DNA of 18,498 nt from Candidatus Parvarchaeota archaeon (GCA_030044235.1 JASHWD010000054.1:1-18498), one strand, 5' to 3'; shown: positions 1 through 6,306, counted from the first letter of the stretch. The notes: a model not told the origin generated them from the sequence alone. Translations and numbers: made by a program.

Positions 1-1440
1 TTAAAGGAACTTCCTAATACTAAAGGCAAGGTTGTTTTAAGGCTGCCGCCAGAGCCATCAGGTTATATGCACTTGGGCCATGCGTTTTCCTTCATGATAA
101 ATTATCTTTATAAAGAGAAATATAACGGAAAGCTATGGCTTAGATTTGAAGACACTAACCCTAAATTACTCGGCAGAATAAAAGAGTTTGTAGATTCTTT
201 TGAAGACGGAATCGAGTGGCTGGGCATAAAGTGGGATGAAAAAAAGTTTATCAGTTCCGACATAGAAAAGATATATTCCTACGCAGAAACGCTGATAAAA
301 GAATCAAAAGCTTATGTTTGTCTCTGCACTGCGGAGGACATAAAAGAAAGACGACTTGCTGGAGAAGCCTGTGCGCATAGGCAAAACTCGCAAATAGAAA
401 ACTTCAAGCTCTGGAACTCGGCTAAAGCAGGCGAAATCGAGGAAGGCGGGGCTGTTTTGAGACTTAAATTGGATATGAAAAGCAAGAATAGTTCGCTTAG
501 AGACCCAAATATATTTAGGATAATAAAAAGCGAAAAAAGTCCATATTATCTCTGGCCATTGTATCATTTTGCAAGCGTAATAGAAGATCAACTATGCGGT
601 GTTACTCATGTACTTAGAAGCAATGAATTCAACACGGATGAACAAGAAAAAATAAGAGCTGCTTTAGGATTAGATAATCCAACTGTACTGCAATATGGCA
701 GATATAACTTTAAGGGGACAACTCTATCAAAAAGACTCGTAAGACAGCTCATAAAAGACGGATTTGTAAAAGACTGGAACGATATAAGATTACCGATGGT
801 TTCGGCGATGAAGCGTCGTGGGATACAACCAGAAGCAATAAGAGACTTTGTGATAACCGTAGGATATTCCGGTTCTCAGCATGAATACTCTTGGGACCTA
901 CTGTTCACCTTGAATAGACGGATTATAGATGAAAAGGCCAAACGATTTTTCTTTGTCTCTCAACCAGCAAAACTTTATGTCAGCAATGGTGGAAGAAGAG
1001 AAGCTAAGCTGCAATTTCATCCGTCACATGACTCTGGTTTTAGACTTATAAAGACAAATGGAAATTTCTTCATTGATGGTAAGGATTTTGGCGACTTAAA
1101 GGTCGGAGACAAAGTAAGATTAAAAGAATTATACACCGTTCAAATAAACGAATTAAAAGAAGGACTTGCAAACGCCGAAATGATATCAGAGAAGATGCTA
1201 GGCGACGAAAAAATAATACAGTGGGTAACGGATGAAAACTTAAAAACAGAAGTGTCTGTTGTAGGTGAAATGCTGAACGAAGATGGTTCTTTCAATAAAG
1301 AAAGCCTAAAGATAGTAAATGGGCTTGCTGAAAGAGCGGTTGGGCTTCTTAATGAAGGAGATATTATACAATTCGAGAGATTCGGCTTTTGCCGATTCGA
1401 TGATAAGGAGAAAAATTCTTTCATTTATATAAGCAGATAA
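1..1440 (+). CDS. gltX: Glutamyl-tRNA synthetase, 5'-truncated by the window edge
   Basis: Class I aminoacyl-tRNA synthetase that charges tRNA(Glu) with glutamate in the cytoplasm. The reading frame is open from base 1; the in-frame residues before the first ATG (position 67) read VVLRLPPEPSGY and run directly into MHLGHA, the HIGH-type ATP-binding signature. The true start therefore lies left of the window, and the ATG at 67 is an internal Met. Further family marks are LRFEDTNP just after the HIGH motif and TLSKR at 721-735, the KMSKS equivalent. The C-terminal third is the beta-barrel anticodon-binding region of the archaeal/eukaryotic GlnRS-like type. 479 codons are visible; archaeal enzymes are usually about 550-570 residues, so roughly the N-terminal 70-100 are missing. 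It ends 13 bp from a convergent tRNA-Tyr gene. A non-discriminating role (also charging tRNA-Gln) is common in archaea but cannot be judged here. Confidence 0.95.
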   Translation, partial: LKELPNTKGKVVLRLPPEPSGYMHLGHAFSFMINYLYKEKYNGKLWLRFEDTNPKLLGRIKEFVDSFEDGIEWLGIKWDEKKFISSDIEKIYSYAETLIKESKAYVCLCTAEDIKERRLAGEACAHRQNSQIENFKLWNSAKAGEIEEGGAVLRLKLDMKSKNSSLRDPNIFRIIKSEKSPYYLWPLYHFASVIEDQLCGVTHVLRSNEFNTDEQEKIRAALGLDNPTVLQYGRYNFKGTTLSKRLVRQLIKDGFVKDWNDIRLPMVSAMKRRGIQPEAIRDFVITVGYSGSQHEYSWDLLFTLNRRIIDEKAKRFFFVSQPAKLYVSNGGRREAKLQFHPSHDSGFRLIKTNGNFFIDGKDFGDLKVGDKVRLKELYTVQINELKEGLANAEMISEKMLGDEKIIQWVTDENLKTEVSVVGEMLNEDGSFNKESLKIVNGLAERAVGLLNEGDIIQFERFGFCRFDDKEKNSFIYISR

Positions 1441-1453
1441 GCAATAAGAAAAC

Positions 1454-1575
1454 TCCACCTGGGCGGATTCGAACCCCCAACCTTCCCGTTACCAGCTGAT
1501 TCGCCTTCATAGCACTAAAAATTAGCACTCGGTTAATGTCTACAGCGGGACGCTCCACCGTTGAGCTACAGGTGG
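1454..1575 (-). tRNA. tRNA-Tyr (GUA anticodon) containing a ~50-nt intron
   Basis: Read on the minus strand, the acceptor stem CCACCTG (1575-1569) pairs perfectly with CAGGTGG (1461-1455), with A73 at 1454. The D stem is GCTC/GAGC, the anticodon stem TCCCG (1550-1546) with CGGGA (1488-1484), the variable loop 5 nt, and the T loop TTCGAAT. The T stem has one G-G mismatch. The loop reads C-T-GTA-G, so the anticodon GUA (1543-1541) specifies Tyr; the C1-G72 pair and A73 fit archaeal tRNA-Tyr identity. About 50 nt separate G37 from A38, the usual archaeal intron position; removal leaves a 72-nt tRNA. CCA is not encoded. A TATA box lies ~30 bp upstream and a short T run follows the 3' end. Confidence 0.93.
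1490..1539 (-). other. tRNA-Tyr intron (position 37/38)
   Basis: Fifty nucleotides inserted between G37 and A38 of the anticodon loop. Because the first intron base and A38 are both A, the boundary could shift by one base without changing the mature tRNA. Archaeal introns are cut at a bulge-helix-bulge by the tRNA splicing endonuclease. By eye I could not fold a strict 3-4-3 motif here, so a relaxed motif is inferred. Confidence 0.8.
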
Positions 1576-1600
1576 TGGTATAAATCTTAGATGCATGACT

Positions 1601-1610
1601 TTTATATAAA
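1601..1610 (-). promoter_or_regulatory. TATA box of the tRNA-Tyr gene
   Basis: TTTATATAAA is centred about 30 bp upstream of the mature tRNA 5' end on the minus strand, the expected archaeal TATA-to-start spacing with at most a few leader nucleotides. The element is palindromic; strand is assigned from its distance to the tRNA. Confidence 0.75.
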
Positions 1611-1662
1611 CATTATTAAATCTAAACCTAAATACAAAATCTTGGAGCGAATTGACGCGTTC

Positions 1663-1938
1663 TTAAGCTACGCTGTCCTTTACTACGCCGTCAATCTCAG
1701 ATTTTATCCTTTCTCCTACCTTACCTAGGGTCTTACCGAGATTGCCTTCTAGTCTCTTGTAGTCCTCATCGCACATGTAGCCGTGATAGATTTCAAGTCT
1801 TGGACCAAATCTAAGGCCTACATCTACAGAAAAAGCTTTTGTATCCGCTTCACAAAGATCTTTGCTGCATACCGGACAAGTCTTAGTAGCGATTCTCTGC
1901 TTACACATGTCACATATTGTAACTGTAACTTTTGCCAT
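1663..1938 (-). CDS. Small Cys-rich, probably zinc-binding protein (91 aa)
   Basis: Not recognised as a named family. The N-terminal half carries CxxC at residues 9-12, CxxC at 21-24, then Cys29 and Cys56, with His52 nearby. This spacing suggests one or two zinc-knuckle or B-box/rubredoxin-like sites. The C-terminal third (from about residue 63) is rich in Lys, Gly and Glu and is probably helical. There is no signal peptide or membrane segment, so it is likely cytoplasmic. An AGGTG stretch a few bases before the ATG can serve as a weak ribosome-binding site. It lies downstream of the tRNA promoter region and the orphan gene at 2094-2879 on the same strand, with 155 bp between, so it probably has its own promoter. 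Possible roles (nucleic-acid binding, metal storage, adaptor) are guesses. Confidence 0.75.
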   Translation of the reverse strand: MAKVTVTICDMCKQRIATKTCPVCSKDLCEADTKAFSVDVGLRFGPRLEIYHGYMCDEDYKRLEGNLGKTLGKVGERIKSEIDGVVKDSVA

Positions 1939-2093
1939 AAAACACCTGCGACATAAATCCCCACTAAAGGGCTAAAACGCTATGCCAACGTCATTTTACT
2001 ACATTACTAATGTGTTATTATTCCTATTTAACACTATCAGTTCAGGTGACTTTGTAATTTAATTTTTACTATAATTCTTATTTTTAGTTGTCT

Positions 2094-2879
2094 CTATTCT
2101 TTCTTTTTACTAAGCGTCGTTAGCAGCTGCCCTAAGGTTAATGACTCTAAATTTTGCGGAGCCACTACACGTAGTTCTACGCCCACACCGAACGGCCTAT
2201 CGTGCCTGCAGACGGCATCGACGTAACGCCTGTAGACATAGCCGAAGGAGCCGAGGGAGCCGACATAGCCGCGAACCAAAGGCAGCACAAACGAACCGCT
2301 GGGCCTACAAAAGTATCCGGTATCTTTCGAAGCCCTATCGATATTTCTAGTGTATAAAGGTACTCCTGTTGCCAGATCCAGCTTTCCCCAACTCGATTCC
2401 TGCAGGAAGTCATCTAATACTACCACGTCTTTCGATGGGTCTGCTATTATTGTGACTTCTTTCGGTTCTTCTATTATCTTCCTTGGATTAATGAACAACC
2501 CTTTTCCTTCCTTCTGCCTTGCTTCTTCCGGTATACAGTAAGAAGGGAAGATCCATTTTCTACCTTTTTCGTCAATGCTACCGTCTACGACGTCTTCTCC
2601 TTTCCTGAATACTCCTCCATTTTCTGGTGCTACTGTTATTTCTCTTGCCCATGCTGGATAGTATCCTTTTTCTGCTAGGCTTCTCCAATCATCAGAATCA
2701 ACTAATACCTGTTTATGCACCGTATTTCTTGGTAAGCCGCCATGGACTTCCGCTACCTTTCTTGCTTCTATGTAGCCAAGTTTTTCATTAAAAGACATTA
2801 TTCTTGTTCTTGCTGTCTTTTCTCTATACTGGCTCATAAGCTGTTCCAGAGTCATATTTTCCAAACCGTTAGTTTCCAT
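2094..2879 (-). CDS. Orphan protein with a putative hypervariable C-terminal (C-type-lectin/FGE-like) block
   Basis: A 261-aa soluble protein with no signal peptide or membrane helix and no family I can name with certainty. Residues 1-200 are ordinary for this genome, using A/T-ending codons. From about residue 195 to 240 the composition changes sharply: residues 203-231 (bases 2273-2187) use codons ending in C 19 times, T 6, G 4 and A never, rich in Gly, Ser, Tyr, Val, Arg and Asp, and then run into FGVGVELRVV. A conserved RG, a YR and a closing G-V-G-V element resemble the layout of formylglycine-generating-enzyme/C-type-lectin folds used as variable domains by diversity-generating retroelements. 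That assignment is inference; no reverse transcriptase or template repeat is seen here. An AGGAGG Shine-Dalgarno lies 11 nt before the ATG and a TATA-like box (2941-2950) further upstream. Confidence 0.8.
   Translation of the reverse strand: METNGLENMTLEQLMSQYREKTARTRIMSFNEKLGYIEARKVAEVHGGLPRNTVHKQVLVDSDDWRSLAEKGYYPAWAREITVAPENGGVFRKGEDVVDGSIDEKGRKWIFPSYCIPEEARQKEGKGLFINPRKIIEEPKEVTIIADPSKDVVVLDDFLQESSWGKLDLATGVPLYTRNIDRASKDTGYFCRPSGSFVLPLVRGYVGSLGSFGYVYRRYVDAVCRHDRPFGVGVELRVVAPQNLESLTLGQLLTTLSKKKE
2187..2273 (-). other. NNC-codon block, candidate DGR-type variable region
   Basis: Twenty-nine consecutive codons with no A in third position, unlike the rest of the gene. GGCTATGTC occurs twice, 27 nt apart (2262-2270 and 2235-2243), with GGCTCC repeated between. 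In retroelement-diversified genes, AAY codons of the template become NNY codons in the variable copy, which would give this pattern. The matching template has not been found in this window. Confidence 0.4.
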
Positions 2880-2890
2880 TAGTTTTTAAA

Positions 2891-2896
2891 CCTCCT
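2891..2896 (-). promoter_or_regulatory. Strong Shine-Dalgarno AGGAGG of the orphan gene
   Basis: AGGAGG on the minus strand, 11 nt upstream of the ATG at 2879. It fixes the start codon and contrasts with many genes in the window that lack a leader. Confidence 0.6.
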
Positions 2897-2940
2897 AGTC
2901 TAAGTTATACCTTCAAGTGGTTATTAAGACGGGTAAGACT

Positions 2941-2950
2941 ATTTAAATAT
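2941..2950 (-). promoter_or_regulatory. TATA-like box upstream of the orphan gene
   Basis: TATTTAAATA about 65 bp upstream of the ATG, which would place the transcript start near 2918 and leave a leader containing the AGGAGG site. Confidence 0.5.
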
Positions 2951-3015
2951 TGCTTTTGTTGGAGCGTTGTAGTTTCAATGAAATTTAACTATAGCACTCA
3001 TTCAAGCATAATTCA

Positions 3016-4101
3016 TTAAGGTATAATTCCGGTACTCTGCACTACTTCACTATTTGGATTGATTATCTGAAGGTCGCCTTCGCCAGACTGAACGCCTAAA
3101 GTGCTGTAAGTTCCGCCATAAAGACCAAGAAAAACTCTATTAGAAGTGTCTACTAAAGCAAAAGATGTTCCGCTGCATGTTATTGGTTTACAAGTTATGC
3201 TCTGGTTTGCTATGAAGCCTGTTTTTACTGCGTTAGGTAGATTTGTACATTGTTGCGCTAAAGCCGCTTGGCCTGTTTGGGGCCCGGTAGCTCCGTTTGA
3301 ATTCTCAACTGCAGTTATATTTATCTGATAAGTCATCTGTTCAGTATTACCAGAAGTAGTTTCTATTTCCGTGCCTATCGAAGAAAAGCTTGATGTACAT
3401 GGGTTACTTATATTAAAATAAGAAATACTGCCCGCCGTGGAAGCGTAAGGTCCTTTTGTGCAAGACCCAAAACTTATGTAAAAGTCTGAAGAAACGTTGG
3501 TGTATAAGACTATATCAAAAGTGTAGCTTGGCGAAGGCGGAGGATTAAATGTAATCGGTGCTGATAAAGTAAGAAAACTTGCAGAGGTACTAGCATTTAC
3601 CTGTATGTCTGGCGTATCGAGAATATTCTGTTCGCTGAATTCGCTTAGGTATTTAAAAGTCTGTCCGGTTTGCTGGCTCTCTGCTGCATTTACTGTGAGA
3701 CTATAAATCAGGCCGGTAGGCGCAGTCGACGCAAAATAATATTGTGTGCCTGTAGACAAAGAATTTGAACTGCCTGGTAGAGCATAGCAAAGAAGATATG
3801 AGTTTTCCAGCGTTTTGCCGCCGTATGGCGTACTGGAGTTGAAAATGCCCCCATCTGCTGACAATGCGCTGTTGCATGCCGAGTTGTCGTATATCTGGAA
3901 AATCAGTGCATTGGGCGCATCAAACTGTTGATTCGAAGAAAGTTGAGGCGATGAGCATGCGCTTTGTGCCATCTGAGCGAAGTTATCATAATAATACGTT
4001 GAGCCTTTTGGCTGGAAAAAATTGAGGAGACTTAAAATTATGAATATAAGTATTATTGCTATAAGCAATATCATTAAAATGCCTTCCCAAACGATGTCCA
4101 T
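3016..4101 (-). CDS. Membrane-anchored Ser/Asn/Thr-rich extracellular protein
   Basis: A 361-aa protein of unrecognised family. Residues about 7-29 form one long Ile/Leu-rich hydrophobic helix, followed by a ~330-residue domain rich in Ser, Thr, Asn, Gln, Tyr and Gly with several Cys residues and many possible N-glycosylation sequons. This suggests a single-pass protein with an outside-facing domain, possibly disulphide-bonded, or a pilin-like/minor pseudopilin component. No basic residues precede the hydrophobic stretch, so the N-terminus does not look like a prepilin leader. The ATG lies 1 nt after the TGA of the neighbouring gene at 4103-4900, so the two are almost certainly co-transcribed and may work in the same surface structure. 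It ends the leftward L7Ae-S28e-L24e run. Confidence 0.8.
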   Translation of the reverse strand: MDIVWEGILMILLIAIILIFIILSLLNFFQPKGSTYYYDNFAQMAQSACSSPQLSSNQQFDAPNALIFQIYDNSACNSALSADGGIFNSSTPYGGKTLENSYLLCYALPGSSNSLSTGTQYYFASTAPTGLIYSLTVNAAESQQTGQTFKYLSEFSEQNILDTPDIQVNASTSASFLTLSAPITFNPPPSPSYTFDIVLYTNVSSDFYISFGSCTKGPYASTAGSISYFNISNPCTSSFSSIGTEIETTSGNTEQMTYQINITAVENSNGATGPQTGQAALAQQCTNLPNAVKTGFIANQSITCKPITCSGTSFALVDTSNRVFLGLYGGTYSTLGVQSGEGDLQIINPNSEVVQSTGIIP

Positions 4102-4102
4102 A

Positions 4103-4900
4103 TCAAGCTATATCAAACTGGCATATTAAGACGTTTCCACCGGCGTATGTGCACGTTTGAAGGTCTAGTGTACCGGGATTACCGTGTAGGAATGCAATCG
4201 GCTGATAATTTGCATACGCAGACATATAAATCGGTTCGTTGTTCTTTTCGCCCAAAGTTACGCAGTTAAGAGCCGTTATGTACTGCGCTGGAGCGTCGGC
4301 ACCGACAGTAGTAGTTGCATTAAAGAATGAATTACAAGAACCTGACAAAGTCGCTTCTGGACTAAATGTGTTTCTAAAATAACTCAATGTGCCCTCAGAA
4401 CCGGTTGTGCCCGATGTATTTGTGCTGTCTGCTGAGTTTAAATCACCGGCAGCAGGAAACCAATTCGGAAACGATGCATTGTCGGCTTGTGATGGTAAAC
4501 TCAACCAACCAGAATAAGAGTTTGAACTTATACCTTGAGAATTGTAACTTCCTATGCAGATGAAATAAGTCCCATTTAAAGAAGACGGGTCCGTTGGGGT
4601 CAATAAAACGCCGACTCTAGCGAGTTGATCCAGGAAGTCAATGCAGCTAGTACTGCCATAGAACTGCGCCAAGAATTGATTACTTTGAAGCACTGGGGAA
4701 AGCCCCCCAACAATAACAGATTCTCCCGTAGTCAAAGCTGCTAAAGTCTCGCTTACGTAAGCTTCGGGCGATTGTACCGCCGCCTTTACGCTAGAGCTGC
4801 CGGCAAGTATGACTATAAGTATAACAAAAAGGACAGGTATCAGAATAATTATAGCAACTATAAACGAAGTAAATGAACTTAGACCACGTTTATTGTCCAT
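4103..4900 (-). CDS. Pilin-like membrane-anchored surface protein
   Basis: A 265-aa protein of unrecognised family. The N-terminus MDNKRGLSSFTSF followed by a ~25-residue Ile/Val/Leu helix resembles an archaeal type IV prepilin (class III signal): basic KRG, a possible cleavage site after Gly6, then the hydrophobic assembly helix. The remaining ~225 residues are Ser/Thr/Asn/Gly-rich with scattered Cys and probably extracellular. The family assignment rests only on this N-terminus. The start lies just 4 nt after the L24e stop, without a visible Shine-Dalgarno or room for a separate promoter except inside L24e, so it appears to be translated from the ribosomal-protein mRNA. The downstream partner begins 1 nt after its stop. 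Confidence 0.8.
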   Translation of the reverse strand: MDNKRGLSSFTSFIVAIIILIPVLFVILIVILAGSSSVKAAVQSPEAYVSETLAALTTGESVIVGGLSPVLQSNQFLAQFYGSTSCIDFLDQLARVGVLLTPTDPSSLNGTYFICIGSYNSQGISSNSYSGWLSLPSQADNASFPNWFPAAGDLNSADSTNTSGTTGSEGTLSYFRNTFSPEATLSGSCNSFFNATTTVGADAPAQYITALNCVTLGEKNNEPIYMSAYANYQPIAFLHGNPGTLDLQTCTYAGGNVLICQFDIA

Positions 4901-4904
4901 TCGA

Positions 4905-5084
4905 TTAATTGGATTTTGTCTTATTTATTGGTTTTGAAGCCCATTTGAATTTTCTTTGGTCTTTCTTCTCTATAGAGAATTTCATGCATCTTCTGCTGCA
5001 AAAATTGAAAACCGATCCATCCATTTTTACATAGGTTGTGCCAGTTCCTTTCCTTATCTCGCTTCCGCAAAAACTGCATTTCAT
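4905..5084 (-). CDS. rpl24e: Ribosomal protein L24e (59 aa)
   Basis: Short zinc-binding protein of the large ribosomal subunit (eL24). Translating the minus strand from ATG at 5084 gives MKCSFCGSEI..., with Cys3/Cys6 and, after FNFCSRRC, a second CxxxC pair that completes the zinc site. The region around TTYVKMDGSVFNFCSRRC and the FKWA motif near the C-terminus are diagnostic of the family, and 59 aa is normal for archaeal L24e. The gene sits 4 nt after the S28e stop and 4 nt before the pilin-like gene; L7Ae > S28e > L24e is a conserved archaeal order. It is below the size cut-off of many gene callers and could be missed. Confidence 0.95.
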   Translation of the reverse strand: MKCSFCGSEIRKGTGTTYVKMDGSVFNFCSRRCMKFSIEKKDQRKFKWASKPINKTKSN

Positions 5085-5088
5085 AGGT

Positions 5089-5370
5089 TTATCTTATCGG
5101 AAGCGCCTCCATTTCGGTTTCTTTTAGCATCAAAACGTCTCCTACAACGACTGGCCCCCTTACGTTTCTTCTGATTATTTTGTCTTTATCCATGCCGGTC
5201 AAAATTTTACATTTTACCTGAGTGACTTCTCCAGCTACGCCATGACGACCGACGATTTCAACTACCTCAGAAGGGTATCCCTCAAAAGTAAAGTCTTGCG
5301 CCTGTTTCTGTGCAGGTTTAGTCTGAACAGGTTTATTTTGGGTATTCTCCTTGCTAGGATTTGCTTTCAT
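5089..5370 (-). CDS. rps28e: Ribosomal protein S28e with an N-terminal extension
   Basis: Small-subunit protein eS28, an OB-fold near the mRNA exit/decoding side of the 30S. Residues from about 28 onward (FEGYPSEVVEIVGRHG..., VKCKILTGMDKD, RRNVRGPVVVGD and a final LKETEMEA) match the family. Archaeal S28e is normally near 70 aa; this one has 93, because of a ~27-residue Lys/Gln/Asn/Pro-rich N-terminal tail that is probably disordered. The start is supported by a 4-nt ATGA overlap with the L7Ae stop (5367-5370), implying coupled translation, so the tail is probably real. It is followed after 4 nt by L24e. Confidence 0.93.
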   Translation of the reverse strand: MKANPSKENTQNKPVQTKPAQKQAQDFTFEGYPSEVVEIVGRHGVAGEVTQVKCKILTGMDKDKIIRRNVRGPVVVGDVLMLKETEMEALPIR

Positions 5371-5720
5371 AGCGTCTTAAGCTTGCCTAAAAGTTCTTCT
5401 AAAGCGTGTGTTTCTTCTCCCGCGTTCAATATAGCTACTGCAGAAGTCGGAACTACTACACCCACGGCTTTGCCTAATTCAATTCTGCTTCTAACCGCTA
5501 CGCATGGTACTCCTCTGTCTTTTGATAAGAGGGGCAGGTGCATTACTATCTCCTTTGGAGAAACGTCCGATGCATATACGACTAATTTAGCCTGTGATCT
5601 TTCAAGCGCTTTAGTGACTTCATTAACGCCTTTCTTTATAGAACCGGATTTGGCTCTGACTTTTTCCAAAACCGAATAGACTTGGCTATCTACATCTTTT
5701 TTTCCAGCTTCATCTGCCAT
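5367..5720 (-). CDS. rpl7ae: Ribosomal protein L7Ae
   Basis: Kink-turn RNA-binding protein (eL8). In archaea it is shared by the large ribosomal subunit, box C/D and H/ACA guide RNPs and RNase P. At 117 aa it has the standard length. Family marks include GVNEVTKALER, LVVYASDVSPKEIV, the LLSKDRGVP stretch and the hydrophobic VPTSAVAILN near the C-terminus. An AAGGAGGT Shine-Dalgarno lies 8 nt before the ATG and a TATA box at 5779-5790, giving an estimated leader of about 40 nt. It is the first gene of the leftward L7Ae-S28e-L24e-surface-protein run and overlaps S28e by 4 nt. Confidence 0.96.
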   Translation of the reverse strand: MADEAGKKDVDSQVYSVLEKVRAKSGSIKKGVNEVTKALERSQAKLVVYASDVSPKEIVMHLPLLSKDRGVPCVAVRSRIELGKAVGVVVPTSAVAILNAGEETHALEELLGKLKTL

Positions 5721-5728
5721 AATCTGCT

Positions 5729-5736
5729 ACCTCCTT
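5729..5736 (-). promoter_or_regulatory. Shine-Dalgarno of L7Ae
   Basis: AAGGAGGT on the minus strand, 8 nt upstream of the ATG at 5720. It is a near-perfect match to the anti-SD and fixes the L7Ae start. Confidence 0.75.
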
Positions 5737-5778
5737 AATTTTCTTAATTTACTAATATGAATCTTACCCTTAATAAAG

Positions 5779-5790
5779 CTTTATATAAAG
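5779..5790. promoter_or_regulatory. Palindromic TATA box, probably bidirectional
   Basis: CTTTATATAAAG is a perfect 12-bp palindrome between L7Ae (leftward) and the 153-aa orphan (rightward). Its centre is about 25 bp from the ATG at 5810, the spacing for a leaderless rightward mRNA, and about 65 bp from the L7Ae ATG, leaving a leader with a Shine-Dalgarno. No second TATA box as strong is seen in this 89-bp gap, so one element may serve both genes. Confidence 0.65.
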
Positions 5791-5809
5791 ATTCCGCATT
5801 ATTTAACGA

Positions 5810-6271
5810 ATGGTGTACGGAAACGTCGTAAGATTCTGTTTAGACGGAGAGGAGTATATGCAAAAATACGGCACTGCGCCTAAGCCGTGGTTCAAAACCG
5901 ATTTTCTTGGCGGACCGTCGCAAAGTCCGATCGTTATGCCCGCGAATCCTCCTTATGGAGGCAGGAGACTAAAATTTAGGCGCTGCGATGGCAACGTGTA
6001 TTCAGTAAATTTTTATGATTCATTAGCAAACGCAGATGCCTATGGCAAAGGGGAGTGTAATAATAACCCTAATAAGATGAACTATCAAGTGATGTTTATG
6101 TCTGTACCGCAAGAATGCTTAGATAGTGCGGTGCCTCTTGAAAAATTCGATGAAACGCTTGGCAAAGGACAACTAATATGCGAGGGAACAAGAGACATGA
6201 AGCACGCTGTAAAATTCAAGGCTGCAAGGACCTTAGAATTTGTACTAAGTGCGATAGGTTTACTAGACTGA
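5810..6271 (+). CDS. Orphan protein of unknown function (153 aa)
   Basis: No family recognised. The protein is soluble, with no signal peptide or membrane helix, and has five scattered Cys residues that do not form an obvious metal site. The N-terminal half is rich in Gly, Pro and aromatic residues (KPWFKTDFLGG, ANPPYGGRRLKFRR), suggesting a compact beta-rich fold; the last ~25 residues look helical. The ATG is about 25 bp from the centre of the palindromic TATA box, so the mRNA is probably leaderless. It is divergent from the L7Ae operon and upstream of S10 with 61 bp between, where S10 has its own promoter. Codon use matches the neighbours, so it is probably a native lineage-specific gene. 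Confidence 0.75.
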   Translation: MVYGNVVRFCLDGEEYMQKYGTAPKPWFKTDFLGGPSQSPIVMPANPPYGGRRLKFRRCDGNVYSVNFYDSLANADAYGKGECNNNPNKMNYQVMFMSVPQECLDSAVPLEKFDETLGKGQLICEGTRDMKHAVKFKAARTLEFVLSAIGLLD

Positions 6272-6292
6272 TAACCGCACTGTTCTACTAAA

Positions 6293-6306
6293 AAGATTTA
6301 AATACT
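6293..6306 (+). promoter_or_regulatory. S10 promoter (TATA box)
   Basis: AAGATTTAAATACT, centred about 33 bp upstream of the S10 ATG. The same 14 bases occur at the S13 promoter (14315-14328, minus strand) at nearly the same distance from that start. Confidence 0.7.

Noticed and set aside
1500..1530. Possible tRNA-like split or a second tRNA because the anticodon loop region is long
   Set aside because: Acceptor, D, anticodon and T stems all pair within one continuous minus-strand gene once a single 50-nt intron is removed.
1511..1530. AGCACT repeated twice within the intron, as if a CRISPR or mobile-element repeat
   Set aside because: Only two six-base copies, inside the tRNA intron; no spacers, array or element ends.
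2141..2350. Plus-strand 69-aa Arg-rich open frame opposite the orphan gene
   Set aside because: It is the complement of the GC-rich NNC block; its Arg/His richness follows from that and no promoter or ribosome-binding site is seen.
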